A stretch of DNA of 64,000 bases, from NCBI GenBank assembly GCA_013398955.1, contig VWPU01010357.1, positions 310,001 to 374,000 on the forward strand, written 5' to 3'. This document shows, piece after piece, positions 1 to 12,059 of this stretch. The position numbers and the translations under genes were made by a program. A model generated the notes under the pieces. It searched no databases and was not told the DNA's origin. It worked only from the letters and a program-made list of their open reading frames with translations. The stretch's first letter is position 1; every line of letters starts with the position of its first letter. Origin of the DNA: Callaeas wilsoni (taxonomy: Eukaryota; Chordata; Aves; Passeriformes; Callaeidae).

Positions 1-960
1 TTTTAAGACATTTCTGTGATAAATATAACCTGCAAGCACTTAATCAGAGTTCTAGATTATCCTCTTCTGCTTATATTCTTTCCCCTCAAGAGAACCTGAC
101 CACCTTTAAGCCCTGGCAGAGAACAACAGAATGTATAGAACCCACATTCTGTTTTGAAAATCGCATGTTAGCACTTCTCCTATATTATATAAATAAGTAG
201 TATAAGACGTATAAATAAGTATATATTTAAGGTTTTATAACAATTTACTATTTAACTTACATGTTCTATAACAGGCAGAAGAAGTAGTTTCCACTAGAAG
301 TGCAGATAGCTTGATGTGGGGGGAAGGTTACTGAAAATTTTCCATATGCCACAGTTATAACCATGGGCAAGTCATTGCTACCAAATGTCAAGAAAATATC
401 ATTCCTCTGCCTTTGCTCTCTCCTTAGTTTTAGTAGTCTGCTTTTGAAAAGTAGACATTTTGGGTGCTATGAGTTTATTGGTTTGATTTTCTCATCTAGA
501 TCCTGTGCTGCATAGCATGATGCATTCAGCACAGTATAACTTCTGAAAACAATGACATTTTGTAGGACATAAGAATAGCATTCTCTGTTTTCAACCTCTT
601 CTTGTGTTGATTATGAAATCTGTATTCAGAAAGGCAGTGTTTTGCACAAACATTTTCTTTTACCTAATTCATTCTAATCTGCATTCCACATGCAGTCTCG
701 CTATAATATCACCTAAATTCCCTTTTTCCTCTCTGCCCCTGCAAGAGATTATTATTAATATCACTTTTATTATTATTGTCATTGTTTTGTCCCTTCTTCC
801 AAGATTCCAAATTAAATACAGAGAGCATGAAAAACACATCTTCTGGATTTTGGTTTGCAGTGAAGAATAATACAGCATATATAAAATCATGTAGTTCATA
901 TTCCAAACAGTCTTCACCATGATTCTCCTCAGTGTTCTTTTATCTTCCTTCATCTTAGAC
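1..960. other. AT-rich intergenic sequence, no gene seen
   Basis: Open frames here are under 95 codons and overlap on both strands around 604-953. None shows a recognisable domain, and none has a convincing splice or promoter context. The stretch around 740-790 is rich in ATT/TATT runs. I see nothing else. Confidence 0.6.
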
Positions 961-1172
961 TCACAGAATCATTAAAGTGCGAAAAGAGCTCCAAAATCAA
1001 GTCCAGCCTTCCACCATATACCACCATGTCCACCAAACCAGATCAAAAGGTGCCACACCTACTAATTTTTTTAAACTCTTTCAGGGATGGTGACTCAACA
1101 GCTTCCCTAGGGAGCCTGTTCCAGTTCTTAATAGTTCCCTGTGTGAGTCCCAACAGAAATATATCTGTTTTT
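961..1172 (-). mobile_element. CR1: Degenerate CR1 LINE 3' fragment
   Basis: Read on the minus strand this matches the general layout of the avian CR1 3' region. The plus strand shows CACAGAATCATTAAAG, then a degraded 'AGTCCAGCCTTCCACCATA', then 'CAGGGATGGTGACTCAACAGC' and 'GGGAGCCTGTTCCAG', the complements of the conserved CR1 blocks that end the element. It is 5'-truncated, as nearly all CR1 copies are, and has many substitutions, so it is an old insertion. It has no coding capacity. Assignment rests on family knowledge and was not checked against a repeat library. Confidence 0.8.
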
Positions 1173-1265
1173 CAGCTTTGACTTATAAAAAGGCACCAGA
1201 ACAAATATAAAAGTAAAACAAGAAGTGCTTTTTTCACCCTACTTGAAATGTCTATTAAGCTTTAT

Positions 1266-1520
1266 AGAGTCATGGAGTGGTTTGGGTTGGAATGGACCTT
1301 AAAGATCATCTAGTCCCAACCTCCCTCACCATGGACAGAGACAAGTTTCAGTCCGTGTCTGAAAAGGATTGCTCAGGTTGCTCAGAGTTCCATCCAATCT
1401 GGCCTTGCATACTTCCAGAGATGGGGCATCCACAACTCTGGGCAACTTGTTCCAGTGCCTCACTACCCACACAGTAAAGATTTTTTTTCCTCTTACCTAA
1501 TCTAAACCTACTCTCTAGTA
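1266..1520 (-). mobile_element. CR1: CR1 LINE 3' fragment, avian type
   Basis: The plus strand reads GAGTCATGGAGTGGTTTGGG, then 'ACCTTAAAGATCATCTAGTCC', 'GATGGGGCATCCACAACTC', 'GGCAACTTGTTCCAGTGCC' and 'TAATCTAAACCTACTCTC'. These are complements of the standard CR1 3' blocks in the expected order, so the element lies on the minus strand. It is better preserved than the copy 90 bases away and looks like a separate, younger insertion of another subfamily. The open frames at 1277-1477 (+) and 1348-1542 (-) are by-products of this repeat. Confidence 0.93.
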
Positions 1521-4500
1521 CTGATTCCCACCAGCGAGACAATAAGCTTTGTTACTAACCACATTTATGTGCAAGCCCTAGCAGAATGGAAACAGACCAA
1601 AAACACAGTTTGGAGAAGCACCACGTAAAGAAGTCTTGCTCTAAGCATCTGTGCCCCATGAATTTAGGACTACATGGACACTGAGTGAGAAGAGACTTAT
1701 ACTACCACATAGAGAGTCTTGAAAACTACTGAATTAAATCCCTCTAAAACACTAGTAGCTATTGATTTATATAAAAGGACTGTGTAGAATGTACACAGTA
1801 GGATGTGATTCTTCCTAACCTTATTGCTTATTTTCTCCTTCTCTACCATTACAACTGTAGCTACAATAGAGGTCTCATTTGAAGTACAAAGTTTTCCAGT
1901 TTGTGAACACTGGAAAGAATAATATAAGAAATGTCACATAATTTTCTACCAGCAGATGATTTCTCCTGAGAGCAGAAACTTTGTTCAATCTGGCTGAATC
2001 TTTTACTACTTCAGGGAAGGAATAGAGAAAACAAGGCTGCTGAAGGAAAAAATAATTATCCATCGTGTTTTAGGGTAGAATGCTAAAAACTCTTTTTCAA
2101 TGTGGCAAGCTTCATTTAGCGGTATCTTTCTAACCAGCTATTTTCTTAGAGTTGCTGAGTATATGCATTATAGTACAGATCCTGAGGTTTCTGCAGTTGT
2201 GGAAATTTCAGTCAGTGAAGGAGTCTGAAGAAAGCTGTCCTGAGACCAGAACCAAATATGCTTTGATGGTAATAGCTTTAGTAAGATTTTGTTTGAGCTT
2301 GACCTGTTAAAGACTTGACAGATTTTCTATAAGGTCCCGTGTGACATATTTTCAATATACTTTCACCTACTCAGAAGCATGCTTTGGTAATTACAAATCT
2401 GAGGATGTCTCAGCTTCAAATGAATCCAACTTTCCCTACTGAGCTGAAATATTATCTCCATTAAACAAGTTTTCAGCATCACGATACAATATTCTTCCAA
2501 TTAAATTGAAAAGTGTTATATAGCACATAATAATTCAGGGACTAAAAGTGTGAATACTTTTAAACGTGGCATATAATTTTCTAATGCAGGATACTTTTCA
2601 AATACGATCTCCTGCTGAAAGAGTTCATTGTATCAAAAAGTAGAAACCTGTCAATAATACCCATATGTCCCATAAAATGTTTTCATTTCTTTCATGGTAC
2701 GTTATGCTTCATCAGTTTCCTTAATCCTAGCTGCAGTTCACGTTGCCGTGCTGAAACAGCTCACTGAGCAGTAATTTATCTCTTGACTGTGGCATAACAA
2801 CCACAAATACAGGTTACTCTGGGAGCAAAGATTTGCATTGCATAAACTGTATTTTTAAAATCATTTTCAAATGAGATTAATTCATGATAGGGAAATTTTT
2901 CCTCTATTTTTGGATCTGGTTTCCAAGACACTTGAGACTGAGTCTTGAGTGTTTTGTTGGGTATCAGGCAGAATCTTCATTTGGGGATTAGGGATTTCTG
3001 TAAAAACGAAATGATACCGCAAGAGAAATGAGAAGATGCCTCCCCCATTTACTTTAATACCTATTTAAAATTGGCATTGGAAAGATAATGACAGATTGCA
3101 TTTTAGCTGAATTTTTCAGCTGCTCACTAGATGACTTGTATTTCTTTTCAATTAGGTTGACTGCTTTAGCATGGTGGGAGATTACTTCTCCTGCATGCTG
3201 AAAAGTTATTAACAATTAAAATGGAGGGGGGAGCGAGTAGTAGAGGATTATTGCAGTCTTCTTCGCCAAATAACTAGGGTTTCTCTTTGTAAGGACCTTG
3301 TTTTAATGTTTGCTGCTAAGCAAGTACAGTATGCATTGAATAGATATAATTATTACGAGAAAAAATATTTTTTACAAATGTAAATATTTACATAACAGTG
3401 GTACTTAAATAGCTTGGCCTCACGCATCAGAAGGAAGTAAAGTTTTCTTCAGGCATAGCACTGCGTGAAATGCATTTCTCAGGCTTTCAAGGCCCAGATA
3501 TAGTAAACAACACTTTTCTTCCTACTTCTTTTCCCAAAGTAGGGACGAAAAACAAGGGATGCACAAGTGTCTCCTCTTCAGTGCTGGAGAAACAGGATGT
3601 TGCAGGGGGACATGGGTGACCCTACAGTCTCAGCCATCTGTTTGGATGCACTTTTCTTCTCCTCTCCTTTGGGCAAACCTCACCTAAGTTCCCTTGGCTA
3701 CATCTCTGCATCACTGAGATACTCCTGGCTGCTTTCTCACAAATTATTATTGATTTTGTCAATGGTAATGAAACTCAGAATAATAACAGTGAACCGCCAC
3801 TTTAGGCACTATGCAGTTAACCAAACTCTCTTCTCCAAATTGCCCTCCTGAGAAAGCAGTCAGAGATACTGCAGAAATCAGTGGGATCCTGTAACTTTTA
3901 TGTTCTCCTTAGCTCTGTTTTTTTCCCCTTTTGATTACTGAAGTGTTTTTGACTGCAGAGATATTCTACATTGCCAGTGCCCTTTAAGAATCTCTGACTA
4001 TCTGGCTTACCTTGACGTACTCTGTTTCCGCCCTGCTGATTTTTCCATAAAGGCTTATATTAATCCAAGCCAGCATTCATCTAATAAACATCTCAGCAAC
4101 CAAATGAATATTTAGCAATCATAACTCCATTTCCATCACAACAGGTAGTGGCACAGCTGGCTCCAAATGATGTCCACTTTTATACCAACTGCACACACAT
4201 AAATCCCATTGTTATTATTTATATTGTTGCGTGTCTAGATTACATCTATAAGAGGGTTTTAAAACAAACAAACAACAACAACAAAAAAGAAATAGAGGTG
4301 TCTGGAGAGATGCCTACACACAACACAGAACTGTATTAAGTCAATAAAGTTCATTTTGGTTTTGTGGAAAATTACCAAGTCTTACATGCAACTATTTTTT
4401 TCAGTCTAAACAGAATCACACAAAATCTTGGTGAAGGACACCAAAACGGTGGCTTTTTCTTCCAAAGCTAACCAGCACTATTGACTTGCTACTGTACAAT

Positions 4501-5123
4501 TATTCCTAGAGAATCTTCTGCAATATTGTCTAGGAGCAATATTCATAAATTTTTTTATTAATTAATAGTTGAAAACAATCTCTAAGATCCAGATCTTCAA
4601 TTTCAGTAAATTTGCATAGTGCAATCGATCTTATATATACATACCAATTAACAGTGTTTGAAAATGTAACTCTAGACTGAATTAACTCTGGTAAAAGCTC
4701 TGGCAAATTTTTTGTTCATGTAGTCTAGGGATAGGCAAGTATAATTACATTTGAAATCTAAGTAATCAAGTCCAAATGAGAGCAGATTACAAAAAATATA
4801 ACCCATGGCATTTTACTAGGGCAACACCTTCAAATAATTCAGAATCAAAGATTTTATGTTCTACACCTATTTCTTTTTTGACAAAAATTCTTGTAGTAGC
4901 ATAGATAATTCTGAAATTAAAAATATCTTGATATCTATGCGTACACAAATAAAGACAGATATTTTCACATTTATATTAGTCATGTATGTGTAGCTTGATC
5001 TTCCCACATCCTTTTTAGACTAGTACAGCTCTGCTAATTTCAGAGCAGCTATTCCTGATTTGTATCAGAGTTAACACTCATCAGAATTACACCTGTCCTC
5101 GTATTTCACATGGAAAGGTTCAG

Positions 5124-5158
5124 GATTGAGGTCCTTATGCCATATGAAGACCTCAATC
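5124..5158. repeat. Inverted repeat, 10-bp perfect arms
   Basis: GATTGAGGTC (5124-5133) is followed 15 bases later by its exact complement GACCTCAATC (5149-5158). The loop holds CTT and GAA at its edges, which could extend pairing past a bulge. It may be the core of a small degraded transposon or simply chance. Confidence 0.75.
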
Positions 5159-5940
5159 TTCTACAGGTTTTTTTCTTTGTAAATTTGAGCAGTGCCTATG
5201 TTATGTGGAGTTTTATTTAACAAAACACAATCCAAATTTTGGCAGTCAAAGAGAAGAGATACACAAAATGCATAGGCAGAATGGATTGGAGACAAAACTA
5301 CTCAACTCTCATTTGAAGCCAAAATGGACCAAATAAAATGGTCTCTGAAAGTATTTGGGAACAGAATTTATGAAATAGGCTGAAAAAAACCTGTCTTGTA
5401 TGGTGGTGATGACAGCAATAACTCTTAACCTTCTGAATAGACACCACTTGTGATAAAAGCTGTGGTTTGAAAAGCAAGGTGAGGATCAGTACATGTGAAT
5501 CAGGTTTGTGTGAGGTTTGTCACTGAATTAGTTGCTTTGTACCTGCTAGTGGTAATTAATAGCTGTTAATTATTTTTCGTAACAGTCACATGTCTATACA
5601 CGGCCATGGAAAATGCTTTGTCCTTCTCCCAGACCTTCCTCGAAGTGCACAAAATCAGAGGCCCAGGGATCAGCATCTGGAGGAGCCCAGTATTGACTTC
5701 TTTACTAAGATGACTCAAGTCACAAGCAACATTAAACTAGAGGTGCCAGCTGGAGGGTTTTTTGTGTTCTGCAACCACACAGAGATCTCTGTGGATTCCT
5801 GTAAGAAGATTCCTGTGTATCCTTATGGGACAAACTGCTTAATTAATTTTCTGATTACTTTTACTTTATTTCTAACAAGTAGGTTTACTTCTTTAATGAT
5901 AAAAATTATCTGCATTTATTCCAGTTAAACAAAATTAATT

Positions 5941-5980
5941 TAATTTTTCTTGGAATAAATTAATTTTTCTTGGAATTCTA
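5941..5980. repeat. Tandem duplication, 20-bp unit, two copies
   Basis: Two adjacent 20-base units both begin TAATTTTTCTTGGAAT and differ only in the last four bases. This is a simple local duplication in AT-rich DNA. Confidence 0.85.
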
Positions 5981-6685
5981 GAAAAAGAATAATCATTTGT
6001 CATAAAGGAGTGAACTTGTACTTCATTCTATTTAAAGAATAAAAGTTAAAATGGTGTGAATTCAGGAACTATATTAGGATCTGAACAGACTATTTCCATG
6101 CAGGAAGCCAATAATCATCCACAGTAATCTTCCAAATATCTAATACCTAAAATATATTCCAAACATCTTATATTAAATATCTAAAGTGTGTCTGGGGTTA
6201 GTTACATTTTTTACTCATTAGCAGCTCTTTTCCAATCCTTAGTTCCCCTTTCTTAGATGTTTTTTAATAAAAAGATTATTGTAAAGATATTTACAGTGAG
6301 GATCAATGGTGCAGGAGGATTTTAAATGTCAAGTTCCCACTCGCAGTCAATATTTTTTGCTGTGAAATGGCACTGGACTGTAACAACAGACACCTAAAAA
6401 ATCCAAGCCTTTAACATGGATGTTATACTGGGAACCAATATTAGGTGAGCTCTGCAACTAATCCAAGTTCTATGATAAGGAAGAATAGGATTTTATTTTC
6501 ATCTATATGTATAAATACTTATGTATGTAAGTGTGCGTGCATTTTTCTTCAGATGAGAACAGATTTGAAATTGTTCTGACACTGGATATTTTCGAGTTTT
6601 TTATTTCATAGACTAACAAAAAAGAAAGTCTTCATGTTAGTAGGGCATTTAAAAATCATTCGGGGAAGGATAATGATACAATTTC

Positions 6686-6708
6686 TCTCTTGGACAGTTT
6701 CCAAGAGA
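6686..6708. repeat. Inverted repeat, 9-bp perfect arms, 5-base loop
   Basis: TCTCTTGGA (6686-6694) and TCCAAGAGA (6700-6708) are exact complements around the loop CAGTT. No flanking pairing extends it to the size of a microRNA precursor. Confidence 0.8.
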
Positions 6709-8434
6709 CACCTCTCAGTGTTATGGTGATATATCCTCTTCTTTTTCCTTCGGAATTCCACTACTGAGTCCTTGCAGAGTTATAAATCTGCAGCTGTCAC
6801 TAAAAATTCTAAATAAGGATTTCTACAGATAAAATAACTTCATAAATATTTCCTAAAAAAACTTTATAAACATTCCCTAAAGCTGGGAGAAGAGAATAAT
6901 TTATTTCCAAGAACCGAGCAATTAATTTATTGAATTCCGAGAAATTATGTAAATTGTAAGACATTACAGGGAAGCGGAGACTTCTCACTCACCTTCAGGA
7001 CGTGGAATTAAGTTTTAAAAAATAAATTAAAAAAAAACTCTACTATTTTTTGCCTTTATAGGATTGATTCAGTTTACATTGTTCTTAGTTCAGGCATCAG
7101 GTATTCAGTGGAGAGTGGCCAGCTGTTATCACCTATGTAGCACTTAGCAGCAGTAAGCAGTAGAGACCTGATAATGATGTATATATGCAGTTTAAATTAC
7201 AGAGATGTCTAACTGGGGACCTGAGACGCTATAAGTGCACATGCACATTTATGCTTAAATACATAAATAGAGAAATAAAAGGAAGAGCGGTAACATTATA
7301 TTGAGAAAAAAGTGAAGCACTGAACTCCAATGGTACTTTCTAGACCTCACAAATGTATTTTTAATGTTTCCAACCTTTAAGGCTTTCCAAAGTGGCTTAG
7401 CAGTTTAAATAGTAGATATTACAGCTCTTGCTGCTTCACTTTTCCATGCCTAATGTTTATAATGGTACTCACTTTCAGTAAAAATGTAATACTCTGAAGT
7501 AGAAAGTCTCAAGAAAGGGCTTCTTACAAAGAATTTTGGTAGTAAGAAATTCCAAGTGTAGTTTTAAGTGCTTCACCTACAGATCTAACAGCACCATCTT
7601 GGCCTGTACTAAATGTTTGTTCCAAACTGAAAATACTGCTTCAGGTGACAAACACCTGGTCTCCTCTCCTCTGCCAAAACCAACGCTGCATTGGCTGTTG
7701 AACGTAAAGCTCCATATTACTTTATAGTATCTGCAGATCAAAATGTTCTGATGTCTTTTTGAAAAAAAACCTCCTCAAATAGAGGCATTTGATAAATCTT
7801 TGTCTATCATTACTGTCCTCTATCTTGAGCATTTCACAAATAGAATAGCTGCACACATATAGGATTTTTACACACATGTATACACACACACACGCATGAA
7901 CAGGCATACACTTCTCAAGGGAGTAAATGTAAATTCCAAAGGATGGTAGTCATCTCTGGAGACTGGTGTATTGCAAAACCTAAGTAAAAAGAATTCAGTT
8001 CTATTGCAAACATGTTCAAGATATTGGGCTTTACTCCAAAAGAAGCTTCAATAGAATATGCATTTTGCTCAGCTGCCCCTCAAAAATAGCATTGCAATTT
8101 TCCTGAGTACAGCTGAGTTGAAAGCACATTATGTAATTACTGCAGAAACCCAGTGATGCTGTTTGATCACTCAGTTTCTGTAGGCCACACAGTTCCTGCT
8201 ATATACAGATCAGAGGAGACACAAGTGAGGGATTCTGTCAGCTGCTTCTGAAGTACTCCAGGCTCACGCTGAAGTGCTCGAGATTTCAATTTATTGATGT
8301 GCCTTAATTGCACCAAGTCCTACACACCACAAACACATACATGCTGCTCTGGGGCCGCGTGCAGCCCATGCATTCATCGTCTGAGTGAAGATTTCAAGAT
8401 CAGACCCTTACTCAGAATAAAATGCATGTCAAAT

Positions 8435-8720
8435 CATAGGGGAGCAAATTTTGTTGAGAACAAAACCAAGGCAGTCTTGCAAAACTCTTGTCTTGATGCA
8501 ATCTTATTTTCCATTTATGTTAACAATATAGAACAGGTAGCTTGGAGCTCTTTATCTTTTCACTGATTATACAATTCTGTATTCTGTACGTGCTTCATTG
8601 TCCTCAGTTACAAATGAGCTATAACAGAATTTTAATAAAATTCGAGAAACATTTTCTGATTCATGCTTGCTATTAAGCACAAGTAAAATGAAATTTATTA
8701 TTTCAGTTGGGATAGTACAT
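8435..8720 (+). pseudogene. Fossil LINE reverse transcriptase fragment
   Basis: Translation shows the palm-domain landmarks of a non-LTR retrotransposon reverse transcriptase. In one frame, 8474-8530 gives VLQNSCLDAILFSIYVNNI, the counterpart of the conserved 'QGSxLGPxLFxIYxNDI' block. After a frameshift between about 8530 and 8550, the next frame gives LYLFTDYTILYS (8550-8585), where the catalytic F/YADD motif has become FTDY. It continues through one internal stop to LLLSTSKMKFIIS (8670-8708), the usual 'LNxSKTKF' block. The catalytic aspartate pair is broken, and the frame is interrupted at least twice, so it is dead. Clade (CR1/L2/Rex1-like or other) cannot be set by eye. Homology beyond 8720, where the frame stays open to 8858, is uncertain. 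Confidence 0.8.
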
Positions 8721-11700
8721 TTAGTGCTGATATATCACCTAGAGATAGTAACTCCTAATCAGATGCTACTGAAATATATTTCAGCTTGTAAACACTCAAG
8801 TGTTTTGTTGGGCTGTGCTCTGGTTTTTTACTGCACAACAGAAAGTGTAATTGAATAACTAAATTTTCTGTACCGTAACAAGTTTTGTTAAATTAATTGA
8901 ACAAAGCAACTGCAGATTCAAGAAATTAGTTATTTCCTATCAAAGAGTATGTCAGTGTAATATGATGACTGTTTTCCGCATAATATGGAAGAAAAAAAAG
9001 AGATTTCACTTTTGCAACGTTTCTTTGTTGCAAGAATTTGCACCCATTTTCTTTGCGGCTTACGGGGCTATTGAATCAGATTGCCTTGGGCATAAGATAC
9101 CTGGAAATATTCGGCTCATGCTCATTTAGGGAACATTACTTGTATGAAATATATAGACATATAATGTACATACTTGTTCTTATTGGATAATTCTATAATA
9201 CAGATTGCATTTAATTAATCATCATCTGGTAGTCCATGTAGATTATTAAAAAATAATTATTTCAATTTTTATAAGTCAATTTTCTATCCCATAAACTTTT
9301 ATTTAATCCTTCTTTCTGAATTCTGGCCACAGTCCTGCAACTTTACTCTTGATTTATGAACAAAGTCTCTTTGTCTACCTTGTCCCTTGGAGGGATAATT
9401 TGTGGGTCAGTTATTTGACAAGTACTGGGAAAAAGCCATTTCCTCTCTCTTTGCCCAGCTGTTCCAGGCAGTGACAGTAAAGAGACCCTATAAACCATTT
9501 TACCTTCCCTAAAGTCCACAGAGATCAATAGATACTGCTCCTTTACTCAATTCTTCAGTCCCATATCTAGGTCATATTTTTACACCAAAATTCAAAGGTT
9601 GCAGACAGAACTTAAAAATATCATGGCTTTTTCAGCACCAAAACTTAGTCACCTTCTTGGTGACCTAAGACCATTTGCAACAACTCCAAAGAGAAGACCA
9701 AAACTCATACCGTGAAAAAAAATTCATTGTGGGTAAAATGGCCAAGAAAAAAATGGACACACTCAGAAGTCTGCTTTATAGCAAACAGAAAGTGGTTTTT
9801 CTCAGTGAATGTCCACAGAGCTCAGCTGGGGACAATGAGATGCAATATTTTAGATTTGCTTTTGAGAATCCTGAGAATTTGCTAAATCTCTGTGTTCAAA
9901 TGTTTTCCTCTTTGTAAATGTCACAGCTCACTGTTATTGAATGTTTATCTATTGTAACATTACACTGAAACAAAAGCCATATTTAAAATTTTGTCCTTTT
10001 ATTTGTAGAGAAAAATCACGAGCAACTAAGGCACAGAAGCCTTTGCCTAATACTCATCCTTGCTACATACTGATTTAATGTTACTGTTACAGCAAAGGGT
10101 AAAAGATGCCTGGTAGCAACATGATGCAAAGTATTTGAATATTGAGGTTGTTTTCTTTTCTTGCCGGAGTTTTAAGAGAGAACAAAAACAGAAAGAGAAA
10201 TAGCATGGAACAGAATGAGATGGAGAGCGTATCATGTACAACCTGAACCAGGACAATGGATAATTTTCTTCAAGCCTGTTATAGCCCTTGAAATGAGCTA
10301 GCTGTATGAAAATGCTAGGATTTTAAATATAGCTCTCTGTCTAAGCACTTCAATTTCCCACTGTTCTACAATAGGAAGCGATAACTCCACATATTGAAAG
10401 AGTCCATTTAAAGTCACCTAAAGAATTTTAAAATACATTTCTATCTGATGTGATGCCAAAGCCTGGAAACTTCTGCAATAGGCTTAGAGAGAACACAGAA
10501 CATCCAATACCTCTCTTCTCTGTAAGGCAGTGGGAACGCTGGACACTGAAAATGAAAGAGCAAGTCATTGCATCTGTTCTTTGGCCCACATTCCCCCTGT
10601 GTGCTCCCAGTGCTCCTCTTCACACGTCCAAAACTTTCATCACCAATGAATGTTTCCAATATATTTGCTAGACCTATAAAAACCCAAATGTGTTAAAGAA
10701 CAGGGATTCTTAAATAAGTTCTGTGATAATATTTAATCTTTAAAGGAGGAACTGATCCTTCCCAAATTGCAACCAGTCCATTCCTATTAGGTTAACAAGC
10801 AGATAATATCTTTCCCAGATTAAACTACATGGTGACTCTCTGTGTATCATTTCATGGAACTCAAAGACAAATAAGTCATCCTGGGAGAGACTCATGAGCC
10901 CATTTGGTTGCACAGGAATAACTGGAGAAATAAAGCATTCACTTAACTTCACTTAGATTTAAACGCTGAGCAACTGAGTTTTAAGGAAAAATAAAAGGCA
11001 ATTTGCTCTTACAGGTCACTACCTCTTGCAAAAACAGTGAGAACAGGAGGGCTTGGCGGCTGCATTTTTAGCAGTTCCCAATCATGTAACAGGACAAGGC
11101 TTGACAATGAAAATAAAGATTCCTTGCCTTGGTGACTGAACGCCTGGCTTTGCAGAGATGGCATCTTAGGACCTCTGAATGTCAAACTTCTAACCTTTCA
11201 GGACTCTGTTTCTCCCTCTTCAGTACCAAATTCCTACTCAAGTCACAGACAGTCCCTCTGCAAGCAGGGGCTCAGCAAGGAAGACCCAGGCATGACCACC
11301 CGGCACAGACTCAGCCTCTGCAATGAAGAGGATGGGAATACCTTTATGGAGAAGTTACAGGGAAGGAGGACAGGACCATGCCTACAGGGTTCCTGTCAGC
11401 CACAGCAAAGCTGCTGCTGTGGGCAAAAGCCACAAAACTGCTTTGAAAAAGCAAGGCTATGGATTAACCCATCTTCTCCTGAGAGAATGTACCTCTTTAC
11501 AAACAAAATCTTTCTTGAGACGTCACTGGCAAATTTGGGTTATTACCCAGGGGTGTTGTTTTCAGTGTTGTTGACCTCTAGTATGCGAATTTTTGTAAAT
11601 ATAGGCTCTGTCTAACTGAAGGGCAGTAGTGGTGAGTCTCCTAACCCAAGAGTAGGGAATAAAGATTGCAGATACAGTTCTATATAACTTAGTTCGAGAA

Positions 11701-11977
11701 CAATTTTACCTGAAAGTAAAGCATATTTTAATGTGACTGCCTTCAAAACTTATTTGTATTACCCTTATTTCCCCACTTTTTCCACTGAAAATGAAAAAAG
11801 GCACTGTATAGTTAATCAACAAGTAGTACCTTAAATGTTTTCTTCTGTATAAAGTTGATTGTGTTTAAAATGCTTAGCTAAAACTGTTAATATAAATTCT
11901 GATCTAGATTTTGGGTTAAAACAGGATTTGTTTCTTGTGTTTTAATAGAAAACAATCAGTGCAGTATATATGGACAG
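8721..11977. other. AT-rich intergenic sequence
   Basis: No supportable gene. The first part to 8860 may be the decayed downstream part of the reverse transcriptase fossil. Frames at 9675-9917, 10450-10671 and 11292-11615 (+) are short, without recognised domains or good splice context. The region 11040-11470 is somewhat richer in G and C than its surroundings but holds no family I recognise. Confidence 0.5.
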
Positions 11978-12005
11978 TATATATATATATATATATATAT
12001 ATATT
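11978..12005. repeat. (TA)n microsatellite
   Basis: An uninterrupted TA dinucleotide run of about 13 units, preceded by an AGTATATATGGAC half-copy. Likely length-polymorphic. Confidence 0.95.
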
Positions 12006-12039
12006 CAGTTCCACTGAAGAGTGGTGCAGCATAAAAATA

Positions 12040-12059
12040 CTTTACAATGTATTGTAAAG
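12040..12059. repeat. Inverted repeat, 9-bp perfect arms, 2-base spacer
   Basis: CTTTACAAT and ATTGTAAAG are exact complements separated by GT. It lies about 35 bases after the TA microsatellite, so the local DNA could extrude secondary structure. Confidence 0.8.

Larger units (their letters stand above)
1521..8434. other. AT-rich intergenic sequence with small hairpins
   Basis: About 6.9 kb without a supportable gene. The longest frame is 112 codons at 5590-5928 (+) and matches no family I know. The stretch holds two perfect inverted repeats (5124-5158 and 6686-6708), a 20-bp tandem duplication (5941-5980) and a short CA-rich patch (7868-7893). AT-rich motifs are scattered through it, as usual in avian deserts. 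Conserved regulatory elements may exist but cannot be told apart here. Confidence 0.55.

Noticed and set aside
5590..5928. 112-codon plus-strand frame
   Set aside because: No recognisable domain. The C-terminal part is typical AT-rich translation (ILFTS residues).
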